Below, piece by piece: positions 51,465 through 60,636 of a DNA stretch of 64,000 nt. The notes below the pieces were generated by a model. That model was not told the DNA's origin and ran no database searches. It saw only the letters and a program-made list of their open reading frames with translations. The DNA is taken from assembly GCA_903909375.1 (NCBI GenBank), contig CAIVVM010000017.1, positions 1 to 64,000 on the forward strand, in the 5' to 3' direction. A program made the translations under genes and the position numbers. Each line of letters begins with the position of its first letter. The stretch's first letter is position 1. This stretch comes from an uncultured Alphaproteobacteria bacterium. GTDB taxonomy: Bacteria; Pseudomonadota; Alphaproteobacteria; Caulobacterales; Caulobacteraceae.

Positions 51465-52290
51465 TCCGCTGCGCCTCCACCGGTGGGACCCAGCCCGGAT
51501 CCAGCGCCTTGGCCGGGTGAGAACCTGTCACCATGCCCATGAACGATGGCCAGATGTCGTAGCCCAGCAACTTCTGGACGCGGGGAGACATCGCCGCCGC
51601 CTGTTCACGCGGGATGCCCAGGAAGAAGTTCTCCTGCGGGCGCGCCCAGGGCTCGCAATACTGGTTTGTGAAGCCCAGTCGGGGCCTGTCCGTGCGGTTG
51701 GCGCCGCCGCGATGGATCAGCGTTCCGGCCATGATGAAACAGGCGCCAGCCGGAACTTCCATCGGGACCAGCATCCGCTCGATCTCGGCCAGATCGTTCG
51801 GGCGTCCCGCGTCGCCCTGGTTGCCCCACAGGTGGCTGCCGGGGACCACTTCGGTGCACCCGTTGGCCTGGGTGAAGGCGTCGACGGCGGCGATCAGGGT
51901 GTAGCTGATGGCCTGGCGGGGGCGGGGTATGCGGTAGAAACCGTCGTCCGTGTGCATACTCTGCGCCGTCTCGCCGGGATTGATCTGGATCGACTGGGTG
52001 GCGGTCAGCAGGTAGCCCGGTTGAAGGAACCGATCGAGAATGGCGAGGACGCGCGGCTCTTCCACCAGATCCTCGAACACCCTGGCACGCGCAACAAGGG
52101 TGTAGACGCGCTCCGTCCTGAAGCCCTCGAAGTCGTTGCGACCGTGGTGTGTGTTCTGGAAGGGCGCCAGACCCGCCCGCACGGCGGCGATGACCTCCGG
52201 GCTCATGAAGTCCTCGATCACCGTGAAGCCCTGCGCCCGGATCCGGGCCGCGTGGGCCTCGGCGTCAAAGCCTGCGATCAGCATATCCAT
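51457..52290 (-). CDS. Phytanoyl-CoA dioxygenase family protein
   Basis: The 277-residue Fe(II)/2-oxoglutarate oxygenase begins with the PhyH signature GFTVIEDFMSPEVIAAVRAG. The iron-binding HxD is MHTDDGFYRIP near residue 125, the distal histidine lies in GTLIHRGGANRTDRPRL and the 2-oxoglutarate arginine follows in the same block. I start at ATG 52290, preceded by GGAGAGGGG. Substrate unknown; PhyH members hydroxylate lipids, betaines or osmolytes. It diverges from a second oxygenase gene across 49 bp. Confidence 0.87.
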   Translation of the reverse strand: MDMLIAGFDAEAHAARIRAQGFTVIEDFMSPEVIAAVRAGLAPFQNTHHGRNDFEGFRTERVYTLVARARVFEDLVEEPRVLAILDRFLQPGYLLTATQSIQINPGETAQSMHTDDGFYRIPRPRQAISYTLIAAVDAFTQANGCTEVVPGSHLWGNQGDAGRPNDLAEIERMLVPMEVPAGACFIMAGTLIHRGGANRTDRPRLGFTNQYCEPWARPQENFFLGIPREQAAAMSPRVQKLLGYDIWPSFMGMVTGSHPAKALDPGWVPPVEAQRIS

Positions 52291-52339
52291 CTCGCGCCCC
52301 TCTCCGGGAAACTGTAGCATGGCTACCGGAGGATCACTG

Positions 52340-53209
52340 ATGAACCAGACCCTGACAATCCGCCGCTTGGCCGGCGCCCTGGGCGCCGAGCTCTCGGGCG
52401 TCGACCTTTCGCAGCACCTGCCCGATGAGACCATCGCCGCTATCCGCCAGGCGCTGGTGGAGCATCAGGTCATCTTCTTCCGCGATCAGGATCTGACCCC
52501 GGCCCAGCAGGTGGCCTTTGGCGCCCGGTTCGGGCCGCTGAATATCCACCCCTATGTCACCGGCATGGCCGGCCAGCCGGAGGTCATGGAGATCATCAAG
52601 GAGCCCACCGACAAGATCAATTTCGGCGGCGGCTGGCACTCCGACATGAGCTTTCTGGAGACACCGGCGATTGGTTCGATCCTCTATGCACTGGAGCTGC
52701 CGGAATATGGCGGCGACACCCTGTTCGCCAGCCAGGCGGCTGCCTATGACGCGCTGTCCGAGGGCCTGAAACGCACGCTGGAAGGCCTGAACGCCGTGCA
52801 TTCTGCGGCCCGGGAGTATTCATCCAGCGGTCACTCGGCCCAGAAGCGCGGCGGTATGCAGGTGGCCGAGGCCGATGGATATGTGGGCGAGTACGTCCAC
52901 CCGATGGTGCTCACCCACCCGGAGACCGGCCGCAAGGCGCTCTACGTCAATCCGGCCTTCACAATCCGGATCGAGGGCTGGAAGTCCACAGAATCAAAGG
53001 CTTTGCTGGAGTACCTCTACCAGCACTGTCGCTATGAGGGCTTCACCTGCCGGTTCGCATGGGCGAAGGGCTCGGTGGCCTTCTGGGACAACCGGTCGGT
53101 CTGGCATTTTGCGCTGAACGACTATCCCGGCCAGCGGCGGCACATGCGCCGAGTCACGGTCGATCCCTGGCCGGCCATGGCCGGCCAGGCGCGCGTGGCG
53201 GCGGAGTAG
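52340..53209 (+). CDS. TauD/TfdA family dioxygenase
   Basis: A 289-residue Fe(II)/2-oxoglutarate enzyme. It has the early LGAELSGVDLSQHL, the iron HxD in GGGWHSDMSFLETP near residue 103, and the distal HxR region in NRSVWHFALNDYPGQRRHMRRV near 255 (short blocks NRSVWHFALND and PGQRRHMRRV). The ATG at 52340 follows CCGGAGGATC, a good ribosome-binding site. Related enzymes release sulfite from taurine or cleave 2,4-D; the substrate here is unknown. Confidence 0.9.
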   Translation: MNQTLTIRRLAGALGAELSGVDLSQHLPDETIAAIRQALVEHQVIFFRDQDLTPAQQVAFGARFGPLNIHPYVTGMAGQPEVMEIIKEPTDKINFGGGWHSDMSFLETPAIGSILYALELPEYGGDTLFASQAAAYDALSEGLKRTLEGLNAVHSAAREYSSSGHSAQKRGGMQVAEADGYVGEYVHPMVLTHPETGRKALYVNPAFTIRIEGWKSTESKALLEYLYQHCRYEGFTCRFAWAKGSVAFWDNRSVWHFALNDYPGQRRHMRRVTVDPWPAMAGQARVAAE

Positions 53210-53215
53210 GCTTCC

Positions 53216-54517
53216 CTAAGGCGCGCCAGCCATCGCCAGCAGAGCCGCCAATCCAACCGTCATGCCCCTGAGGGTTTCCGGCTTGGAAAGATCAATCCAC
53301 TCGTCAACCGCATGGGCCCGCCCGCCGCCCGCCGCGCCCGAGCCGATGGTGACGGCGGGTATGCCCAGGCTGATGGGGACGTTGGAGTCTGTTGAACCGG
53401 CGTTCAGCAGCGGCTGAAATCCTGCCGCGCGAACGGACGCTGCCGTGATCTGCACGATCTCCGCATCGTCGCGTGTCGTACCCGTGGGGCGATCACCGAT
53501 CAGCTTGACGTCGGCGCTGATCTTGCCTTGTCGGGTGGATCGCGCGGCGTTTTCCTGGTCGACGGCCGCGGCGACGATCTGCAGAAACCGGGCGTCCAGT
53601 TCTGCCAGTTCCGCCTTGCCGGGGGAGCGCATGTCCACCTCCAGCCAGATGCTGTCCGGAATCGAGTTCACGGAGGTGCCGCCGCCGACCACGCTGGTCA
53701 TGTAGGTGGTCTTGGGTGCTGTCGGCGTGACGATCCTGTTCATCTCCACCACCGTCGCGCCCATCGCGGCCATCGGGTTGACCAGGCCAAAGGCGCCGTA
53801 GCTGTGACCTCCAGGCCCCTTGAAGGTCACCCGATATCGCCGCGATCCCACGGCTCCCGACGTGACGGCCAGCGGCGATGTCCCGTCCATCGAGAAGAAC
53901 GCGCCAATGCGGTCCTTGTACTTGCCCTTGCCGAACAGATAACGCGTGCCACGAAGGTCGCCCGGGCCCTCCTCGCCAACATTGCCGACGAACAGGATGT
54001 CGCGCCTGGTCTTGATCTTCGCCGCATCCAGGGCGCGCACATAACCCAGCACGACGGCCAGCGAGTGTGTGTCATCGCCAATGCCGGGTGCGAACAGTTT
54101 CGTGCCCTCGCGGCGGACCTTAACGTCCGTCTCCTCGGGGAAAACGGTGTCCAGGTGGGCGGCCATCACCACCAGCGGCGCGCCGGCCGGACCGCTCCCG
54201 CGCCGCAAGCCCATGACATTGCCCTCGGCGTCCATCTCGACGTCCGAGAGGCCCGCGGTCTTGAGCATGGCCATATAGGCTTGGGCCTTCGCGGTTTCCT
54301 TGAAAGGCGGGGCTGGGATCTCGGTGAGCAGGATCGTCTCGGCGACGATGCGGTCATACTCACGATCCAGGTTTGCGGTCGCCGCCTTGAAGCCCGTGCT
54401 GTTGCGGATGGTCTGGATGGTCTTCTCGGCCGGTGAGGGTTTCACCTGCGCCATGGCCGCGCCACTCAGCGAAAGGGCAATCGCAGCGGCCACAACATGC
54501 CGGAAGGTAAGGGACAT
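53216..54517 (-). CDS. Secreted M20-family metallopeptidase
   Basis: The 433-residue enzyme has a signal peptide (VVAAAIALSLSGAAMAQ). The dizinc site is visible: VVMAAHLDTVFPEE near residue 120, GIGDDTHSLAVVLGY near 145 and the catalytic GNVGEEGPGDLRGTRYL near 180. A dimerisation (lid) domain occupies residues 215-330, and the last part has the final ligand region GGGRAHAVDEWIDLSK. It would hydrolyse a peptide or N-acyl amino acid in the periplasm. It diverges from the DUF885 gene over 177 bp. Confidence 0.88.
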   Translation of the reverse strand: MSLTFRHVVAAAIALSLSGAAMAQVKPSPAEKTIQTIRNSTGFKAATANLDREYDRIVAETILLTEIPAPPFKETAKAQAYMAMLKTAGLSDVEMDAEGNVMGLRRGSGPAGAPLVVMAAHLDTVFPEETDVKVRREGTKLFAPGIGDDTHSLAVVLGYVRALDAAKIKTRRDILFVGNVGEEGPGDLRGTRYLFGKGKYKDRIGAFFSMDGTSPLAVTSGAVGSRRYRVTFKGPGGHSYGAFGLVNPMAAMGATVVEMNRIVTPTAPKTTYMTSVVGGGTSVNSIPDSIWLEVDMRSPGKAELAELDARFLQIVAAAVDQENAARSTRQGKISADVKLIGDRPTGTTRDDAEIVQITAASVRAAGFQPLLNAGSTDSNVPISLGIPAVTIGSGAAGGGRAHAVDEWIDLSKPETLRGMTVGLAALLAMAGAP

Positions 54518-54694
54518 CGTACAGAATCCTTTCGCTCGTCCGATCCTACCCTAGTTGATCCAGCGAGGCTGCGACCGTTCTGACGACGCGACCTGTCATG
54601 TTGCGGGGAGTTAGCACTGCGATTGGTCACCAACGGGCTTCCCGACGCGCGCCCTGACCCCTAAGTCTTCCGCAGGAAATTCCGGAGACGTCTC

Positions 54695-56491
54695 TTGCAG
54701 AACCGCCGACAGCTGCTACTCGCCGCCGCCGCAACATCCCTCGCGGGACCAGCGATCGCTCAGAGTGAAGAATCGGCGCGGCAGCTGAGTAAATTCCTGG
54801 AGGCTGTATTCGCCGAGGCTCTGGAAGACAGTCCAGAACTGGTGACGTCACTGGGGCTCGACAAGGGCGCGCAATCCGACGCCAAGTCGAAGCTGCGGGA
54901 TGCCTCGCTCGCGGGTATGGAGCGGCGCAAGGCCCGCAACACCGACCAACTCCGTCGGCTGAAGGCCATTGATCGCCGCCCGCTGAACGGCATGGCGGCC
55001 GTCAACTACGACACCCTGCTGTTTGATCTGCAGTCCGCGGACGATGCTAACCGGGCGTTCGTCTACGGCAACGGGGCCGGGAACCCATATGTCCTGGCCC
55101 AGATCTCGGGCGCCTGGCAGGACGTCCCCAGCTTTCTGGAGAGCCAGCACAGCATCGCGACCCGAGCCGACTGCGAGGCATATGTTGCCCGCCTGGAAGC
55201 CTTCGCCCGCGTGATGGACGAGGAAATCGAGCGCGTTCGCCGTGACGTGGGCCTGGGCGTGATTCCGCCGGACTTTGCGATCAAGGGCGCGTTGGCCGGC
55301 ATGAAGTTGCTTCGGGCGCCGGCCGAGACGTCCAGTCTGGTGCTGACGCTCGCCAGCAAGGCGAAATCGAAGGGCATCGGCGGCAACTGGATGGCCGCCG
55401 GCGCCGCGGCCTACAATGCCAAGGTAGTCCCGGCGCTGGATCGCCAGATGGCTTTGCTGGAAAGCCTGAAGGCCCGGGCGACCCCCGACGCCGGTTGCTG
55501 GAAGCTTCCAGACGGCGAGGCCTACTATGCCGCGTCGCTCTATTCGCAGACAACCACCCGGATTTCACCCGACGAGGTCCACAAACTGGGTTGGGATGTC
55601 ACGGCGGAGCTGTCGGCCAGGGCCGATGTGCTTTTCAAGGAACTGGGCTTCACAAAGGGCACGGTCGGCGAACGCTTCATCGCCCTCTATGAGAGCAAAA
55701 GGGGCGTCTACCCGAACACTGATGCGGGCAAGTCCCAGATCATCGCTGATCTGAACAAGGTCGTTCAGGGCATGCAGAAGCGACTTCCGGAACAGTTTGG
55801 AACGTTGCCCAAGGCCGCCCTGGAGATCCGACGCATTCCGGCGGCCACCGAGGGCGGCTCATCCACGCACTACTCCGGTCCCAGCCTCGATGGCTCGCGA
55901 CCCGGGATCTACTGGCTGAACCTTCGGGATACAGCGGAAAGTCCGTACTGGTTCCTGCCCACTACGACCTATCACGAAGGTATTCCCGGTCATCACATGC
56001 AGATCTCGATGCAGCAGGAAGCTGACCTGCCGATGATCCGCCGGGTCATGGGTTTCGGCGCCTATGCCGAGGGCTGGGCGCTCTACGCGGAGCAGGTCGT
56101 TCAGGAGATGGCGCTCTACAAGGGCGAGCCCCTCAATGAGCTGGGCTACATCCACGACGCGCTGCTGCGCTCCGCGCGCCTTGTCACCGATAGCGGGCTG
56201 CATCACCTGAAGTGGTCGCGCGAAAAGGCCATCGCCGAAATGCGCGCCATTGAAGGCGACCCTGAACCCCTGGCCGCCCAGGAGATCGAGCGCTACTCGG
56301 TCTGGCCGGGGCAGGCCTGCAGCTACATGGTCGGAAAGGTCACTCTCCTGAAACTCCGCGCCGAGGCGGAGGCGACGCTGGGGCAGAAGTTCGACGTCCG
56401 CAAATTTCACGACGCCGTACTGCTCTCGGGCTCTATGCCGCTGACCGTACTGGAACGGCATGTGCGCGAGTGGGTCGCAACCCAGGTCTAG
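54695..56491 (+). CDS. DUF885 family protein, Tat-exported
   Basis: A 598-residue protein with a twin-arginine-type signal (NRRQLLLAAAATSLAG). The DUF885 core includes the metallopeptidase-like motif YHEGIPGHHMQ near residue 428, preceded by YWLNLRDTAESP and followed by GFGAYAEGWALYAEQ, the family's second conserved block. DUF885 proteins resemble zinc peptidases, so an extracytoplasmic peptidase role is plausible but unproven. The start is TTG at 54695, preceded by GGAGAC. Confidence 0.87.
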   Translation: MQNRRQLLLAAAATSLAGPAIAQSEESARQLSKFLEAVFAEALEDSPELVTSLGLDKGAQSDAKSKLRDASLAGMERRKARNTDQLRRLKAIDRRPLNGMAAVNYDTLLFDLQSADDANRAFVYGNGAGNPYVLAQISGAWQDVPSFLESQHSIATRADCEAYVARLEAFARVMDEEIERVRRDVGLGVIPPDFAIKGALAGMKLLRAPAETSSLVLTLASKAKSKGIGGNWMAAGAAAYNAKVVPALDRQMALLESLKARATPDAGCWKLPDGEAYYAASLYSQTTTRISPDEVHKLGWDVTAELSARADVLFKELGFTKGTVGERFIALYESKRGVYPNTDAGKSQIIADLNKVVQGMQKRLPEQFGTLPKAALEIRRIPAATEGGSSTHYSGPSLDGSRPGIYWLNLRDTAESPYWFLPTTTYHEGIPGHHMQISMQQEADLPMIRRVMGFGAYAEGWALYAEQVVQEMALYKGEPLNELGYIHDALLRSARLVTDSGLHHLKWSREKAIAEMRAIEGDPEPLAAQEIERYSVWPGQACSYMVGKVTLLKLRAEAEATLGQKFDVRKFHDAVLLSGSMPLTVLERHVREWVATQV

Positions 56492-56548
56492 GCTCGACAT
56501 CGGGCGTCAAACCTCGTTCCCTCATGGAAACACAAGGGACGGACGCCG

Positions 56549-57325
56549 ATGTCGAAACTCAATCGTGATGGTGTGAGCCTCTACTACGAGGTCCACGGCG
56601 ACCACGGGCCCGTGGTGCTGCTTACGCACGGCTACTCGGCGACCTCGCAGATGTGGGCGGGCCAGATCGAAGCGGTGTCGAAGGATCATCGCCTGATCAC
56701 CTGGGATATGAGGGGGCACGGACAGAGCGACAGCCCGGAAGATCCAACGCTTTATTCCGAGGCGCACACGGTCGCCGACATGGCGGCCCTGCTGGACGAG
56801 GTCGCGGCGGAGCAGGCCATCGTTGGGGGGCTGTCATTGGGCGGCTACATGTCGCTGGCGTTCAATCGCGTTCACCCTGATCGGGTCGCGGCCCTGCTGA
56901 TCATCGACACCGGCCCGGGCTACAAGAACGACGAGGCGCGGGCAGGCTGGAACAAGACGTCGCTGCGTACCGCCGAGCGCTATGAAACCGAGGGGCTGGG
57001 CCTGCTCTCGGGGGGCAGCGCCGAACGCCGCACGGCAAAGCATTCCAGTGCGCAGGGTCTGGCCCTGGCGGCGCGCGGCATGCTGACCCAGCGCGACGCC
57101 GGGGTGATCACCTCGCTGCCTGACATCAAGGCGCCGTCGATCGTGATCGTGGGCTCCGAGGATACGCCCTTCCTGGCGGCCAGCGACTACATGGCGGCGA
57201 AGATTCCTGGGGCGCAGAAGGCTGTCATCGAAGGCGCGGGCCACGCGGCCAATATCGACAGACCCGAGGCGTTCAACGCCGCGATGATGGCTTTCCTGTC
57301 CGGCTTGGCGCCGGTCGGGTCCTAG
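56549..57325 (+). CDS. Alpha/beta hydrolase
   Basis: The 258-residue enzyme has the strand-loop LLTHGYSATSQMW near residue 23, WDMRGHGQSDSP near 55, the nucleophile elbow GGLSLGGYMSLAF near 95, the acid in VGSEDTPF near 205 and the final histidine in EGAGHAANIDRPEAF. These are the catalytic triad positions of esterase/epoxide hydrolase-like members. Substrate unknown. A strong AAGGGACGGA precedes the ATG. It follows the DUF885 gene by 57 bp. Confidence 0.88.
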   Translation: MSKLNRDGVSLYYEVHGDHGPVVLLTHGYSATSQMWAGQIEAVSKDHRLITWDMRGHGQSDSPEDPTLYSEAHTVADMAALLDEVAAEQAIVGGLSLGGYMSLAFNRVHPDRVAALLIIDTGPGYKNDEARAGWNKTSLRTAERYETEGLGLLSGGSAERRTAKHSSAQGLALAARGMLTQRDAGVITSLPDIKAPSIVIVGSEDTPFLAASDYMAAKIPGAQKAVIEGAGHAANIDRPEAFNAAMMAFLSGLAPVGS

Positions 57326-57363
57326 AGGCAATCCAATTGCGCAACATAAGGGGAGGCGGAGGC

Positions 57364-59064
57364 ATGATCCCAAAGGCACTGGTGGTCGCGATCACCCTGT
57401 TCGGCGCCAGCGCGGCGCTTGCCCAGACGCATGACATGTCGAAGATGGGACCCATGAGCATGGGCCTGCCGCCCATGCCTGCGATCTACGGCGGGCAGGC
57501 TGACAAGCCCGGAGCGCCGGTGTTCGCGGGGCTCGGCGACCACCACATGCCCATCACGGCCACGCCCGAGGCCCAGAAGTTCTTTGATCAGGGCGTGAAG
57601 CTGACCTTCGGGTTCAACCACGCCGAGGCCATCCGGTCGTTCCGGCAGGCGGCGCGGATCGATGTGAACTGCGCCATGTGCTGGTGGGGTGTCGCGTTCG
57701 CGCTGGGCTCCAACATCAACATGCCCATGCCGGATGACGCCGTGATCCCGGCCTGGCTGGCGTTGCAGAACGCCCGGGCCCTGGCCGGCAAGGTCAGCCC
57801 GCGCGAGCAGGCCTGGATCGCGGCATTGTCGACGCGGTATGCCGAGACCCGCGCGGGAGATCGGGTAAAACTGAACGAGGCCTTCGCCCAGGCGATGGGC
57901 GACCTTGCGCGCCAGTATCCCGATGACATGGACGCGCAGACCTTCTGGGCCGAGGCCATGATGGACACCCAGCCTTGGGACTACTGGGAGGCGGACGGCC
58001 AGACCCCGAAGGGACATGGCGCGCAGATTGTCGCCACGCTCGAAAAGGTGCTTCAGGCCGCGCCTGATCATCCCGGCGCCCTGCACCTCTACATCCATGC
58101 CGTGGAGGCCTCCACGACGCCGGAACGCGCGGAGGCCGCCGCTGACCGCCTGCTGCGGGCGATGCCCAACGCGGGCCATGTCGTGCATATGCCGAGCCAC
58201 ATCTACTATCGGGTGGGCCGCTATGCGGACGCCGCGGCGGCCAACGAGTTGGCCGCGAAGGTGGATGAGGACTACATCGCTACCTGCAAGGCGCAGGGCT
58301 TCTATCCGGCCGGCTACTATGGCCACAACATCCACTTCCTGTGGACGTCGGCCGAGATGGAGGGCCGCTACCAGGTGGCGCTCGATTCGGCGCGCAGGCT
58401 GGTGAAGGCGGTGGATGCGCCGAAACTGGCGACGCAGATTCCGCTGGCGGAGCTCTACAACTTCACACCGATCATGACCCAGCTTCGGTTCGGGAAGTAC
58501 GCCGAGGTGCTTGCAGAACCGCTGCCAGGCAGGACCCTGATCCTTGATCGGGCCATCTGGCTCTATGCGCGCGCCGTGGCCCAGGCCAATACCGGCGACA
58601 TCGCCGCCGCCAAGCGCGAGCGCAGGGCGCTCAGCGGACTTCAAACCGCAAACTTCGCGCGATACGAAGCGGCGGGCCTGCCCGCGCGTCAGATGGTCGA
58701 GGTGGCCCTGGCCTCGGTGGACGGCGAGATCGCCCGTAAGTCCGGCGATCTGCCAGGCGCGGTGCTGGCCTTCCGGCGGGCGATGACGCTGGAGCGCGCC
58801 TTGCCCTACACCGAGCCGGCCTACTGGCACCGCCCGGTGTCGCATCTGCTGGGCGCAGCCTTGCTTGAGGCCGGGCAGCCGGGCGAAGCCGAGAGCGTCT
58901 ACCGTGACAGCCTGATGCACTATCGACGCGACGGCTGGGCGCTGAAGGGACTGGCGGTTGCCCTGACGGCGCAGGGCAAGTCGGCCGAGGCCTCGTCGGT
59001 GACGGCAGCCTTCGACGAAGCCTGGCGGCGCGCGGACACCCGGATCAATGCGTCGCGGTTTTAG
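57364..59064 (+). CDS. Secreted TPR protein with a Met-rich N-terminus
   Basis: A 566-residue periplasmic protein. After a signal peptide (LVVAITLFGASAALA) comes a Met/His-rich stretch HDMSKMGPMSMGLPPMP, then TPR-like helices with a conserved CAMCWWGVAFALGSNINM near residue 105, and repeats through EAGQPGEAESVYRDSLMHY near 520. The family with a CxxCxW-type block is widespread and has no assigned function. GGAGG precedes the ATG at 57364, and an upstream in-frame ATG is less likely. Its stop overlaps the convergent LytTR gene by 4 bp. Confidence 0.82.
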   Translation: MIPKALVVAITLFGASAALAQTHDMSKMGPMSMGLPPMPAIYGGQADKPGAPVFAGLGDHHMPITATPEAQKFFDQGVKLTFGFNHAEAIRSFRQAARIDVNCAMCWWGVAFALGSNINMPMPDDAVIPAWLALQNARALAGKVSPREQAWIAALSTRYAETRAGDRVKLNEAFAQAMGDLARQYPDDMDAQTFWAEAMMDTQPWDYWEADGQTPKGHGAQIVATLEKVLQAAPDHPGALHLYIHAVEASTTPERAEAAADRLLRAMPNAGHVVHMPSHIYYRVGRYADAAAANELAAKVDEDYIATCKAQGFYPAGYYGHNIHFLWTSAEMEGRYQVALDSARRLVKAVDAPKLATQIPLAELYNFTPIMTQLRFGKYAEVLAEPLPGRTLILDRAIWLYARAVAQANTGDIAAAKRERRALSGLQTANFARYEAAGLPARQMVEVALASVDGEIARKSGDLPGAVLAFRRAMTLERALPYTEPAYWHRPVSHLLGAALLEAGQPGEAESVYRDSLMHYRRDGWALKGLAVALTAQGKSAEASSVTAAFDEAWRRADTRINASRF

Positions 59065-59807
59065 AACCAGCCGGCCGTCTTCAGCTGACGCGCCTGGCTG
59101 CGGCTGATCGGCGCCACCAGGCCGCCCTTCAGGCGCGCCTCGCCACGGCCACGGAGCCAACGCACGCTGTCGATGGCGTCTGCGGCCACCCACCAGGAAC
59201 GATGGGTGCGGAAACCAGCGGCGTTGGCGAGCTCGCTCAGCGCGTCGCCGAAGCGGGCGGTGATCAGTTCATCGCCGTTATCTGTGTGGACGCGTAGATA
59301 GTGATCCTCGGCCTCGACGGCGATCAGTCTGGCTTGCCGCCGCCGCGCCGACAGGCGTTTGCGGAAGGCGTTAAGGGGGTCTTCGTCCGTCGCAGGCGAG
59401 GGGATATCCCTGCGCGTCCAGACCAGCTGGCGGAAGAGCATTGCCGCAAAGCAGACCACGAAGACCTCGAACCAGGGCGTGAGCAGGTTTTCCCAGGTCA
59501 GCCTGGCGCCGAAGCGGCCGTGGTACATCAACCACACGAGAACGGTCACCGGTGGCGTCATCAGGACGCTGACGGCCATGACCCGGATCCAGAAGCTGTC
59601 GGTGAGGCGCCGGATCGCCTCGTCAATGCCGATCCCGATGACGCCGCCGCCCACGATGCAGCCCACCCAATAGGCAGTTCGCTCAAGTGGCGAGAGGGCC
59701 GCGGTACCGAAGGGACCAAGCACCGCCATCACCAGACCGATCGCAATCCAGAGGCCCAGTTCGCTGGCGGCCCGGCGCATCCATGGCGGGAAGTCGAAGC
59801 TCAGCAT
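59061..59807 (-). CDS. Membrane-bound LytTR-type transcription factor
   Basis: The 248-residue protein joins about four membrane helices (LGLWIAIGLVMAVLGPFG, YWVGCIVGGGVIGIGI, VLMTPPVTVLVWLMY and WFEVFVVCFAAMLFRQLVW) to a C-terminal LytTR DNA-binding domain (RLIAVEAEDHYLRVHTDNGD near residue 155, THRSWWVAADAIDSVRWL near 205). There is no receiver domain. It probably senses a membrane or envelope signal and binds DNA directly. Repeats in its own upstream region are candidate sites. Confidence 0.85.
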   Translation of the reverse strand: MLSFDFPPWMRRAASELGLWIAIGLVMAVLGPFGTAALSPLERTAYWVGCIVGGGVIGIGIDEAIRRLTDSFWIRVMAVSVLMTPPVTVLVWLMYHGRFGARLTWENLLTPWFEVFVVCFAAMLFRQLVWTRRDIPSPATDEDPLNAFRKRLSARRRQARLIAVEAEDHYLRVHTDNGDELITARFGDALSELANAAGFRTHRSWWVAADAIDSVRWLRGRGEARLKGGLVAPISRSQARQLKTAGWF

Positions 59808-59826
59808 CCGGAATCCATACCCGAGT

Positions 59827-59875
59827 CGTTCGCGCAGTCCGGTTACGACCGGCGCAGAGATTGTAACCGTTCGCG
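59827..59875. repeat. Repeats in the LytTR-DUF2306 intergenic region
   Basis: CGTTCGCG occurs twice in the same orientation, at 59827-59834 and 59868-59875, 41 bp apart (close to four helical turns). Between them CGGTTAC (59840-59846) and GTAACCG (59863-59869) form a perfect 7-bp inverted repeat, the right arm overlapping the second direct copy. LytTR proteins bind paired direct repeats, so autoregulation is possible. Confidence 0.45.
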
Positions 59876-59961
59876 AAGAAACGGCGCCATTAACGTCTTG
59901 TCACTGGAGGCGCGTGCGAAGCTGCACCTATCCCTTGGACATCGGACAGGGAGAGTTCCGG

Positions 59962-60573
59962 ATGAACAGCAGGGTTTCCATGAGCCTCTGGGGGCTTGCC
60001 GCAATCATGAGCGTGGGCGTTGGCGCATACGCCTGGGTCTTCGTGCCATCGGGCGGGTCACCCGCGCCGGGGTTGCTGGCCAATCTGTTTGCTCGGCCCT
60101 GGCTGGCGGTGCACGCCGCTTTGGCCGGTACGGCGCTGATCCTCGGGCCGTTTCAGTTCCTGAAAGTCGTTCGTGATCGGCGCGCGATCCACCGGACGAT
60201 CGGAAAGATCTATGTCGTAAGCTGCCTGATCAGCGGTTCGGCCGGTTTCCTCCTCGCGTTTGGCAACACCTCGGGCCCCATCGCCGGGTTTGGCTTTGGA
60301 ACGCTGGCGGTGATCTGGATCTACGCGACCTCCCAGGCCTGGCGGATGGCCCAGGCGCGGCGGTTCGACGCGCATCGGCGCTGGATGATCCGCTCGTTCG
60401 CGCTCACCTTCGGCGCGGTGACGCTGCGGATCTACATTCCGCTGTCGCAGATGATGGGGATCGACTTCGTCACCGCCTATCAGGCCATCGCCTGGCTCGC
60501 CTGGGTTCCAAACCTGATCCTGGTCGAGATGTTCCTGCGACGGGAAAACCTGAAACCGGAGCTGGCGGAATAG
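59962..60573 (+). CDS. DUF2306 membrane protein
   Basis: A 203-residue integral membrane protein with about six helices, including LFARPWLAVHAALAGTALIL near residue 40. The block GPFQFLKVVRDRRAIHRTIG contains the DUF2306 RxHRxxG-type motif and FDAHRRWMIRSFALTFGAVT contains the second AHRxWMIRS signature. Two conserved histidine motifs suggest a haem- or quinone-binding membrane protein, but the family has no assigned activity. GGGAGAGTTC precedes the ATG at 59962. Confidence 0.83.
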   Translation: MNSRVSMSLWGLAAIMSVGVGAYAWVFVPSGGSPAPGLLANLFARPWLAVHAALAGTALILGPFQFLKVVRDRRAIHRTIGKIYVVSCLISGSAGFLLAFGNTSGPIAGFGFGTLAVIWIYATSQAWRMAQARRFDAHRRWMIRSFALTFGAVTLRIYIPLSQMMGIDFVTAYQAIAWLAWVPNLILVEMFLRRENLKPELAE

Positions 60574-60636
60574 CGACTGTCGCTCGCCTGGATGCCCGCC
60601 CGGCGGCAATCCGCGCGGTCCAGATCGATGACGCGC

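Noticed and set aside
57322-59193. Minus-strand frame of 623 codons across the Met-rich TPR gene
   Set aside because: It is antisense to a gene with a signal peptide, good ribosome-binding site and conserved blocks. Its own product is Arg/Gly/His-rich with no domain, as expected of GC-rich shadow frames.
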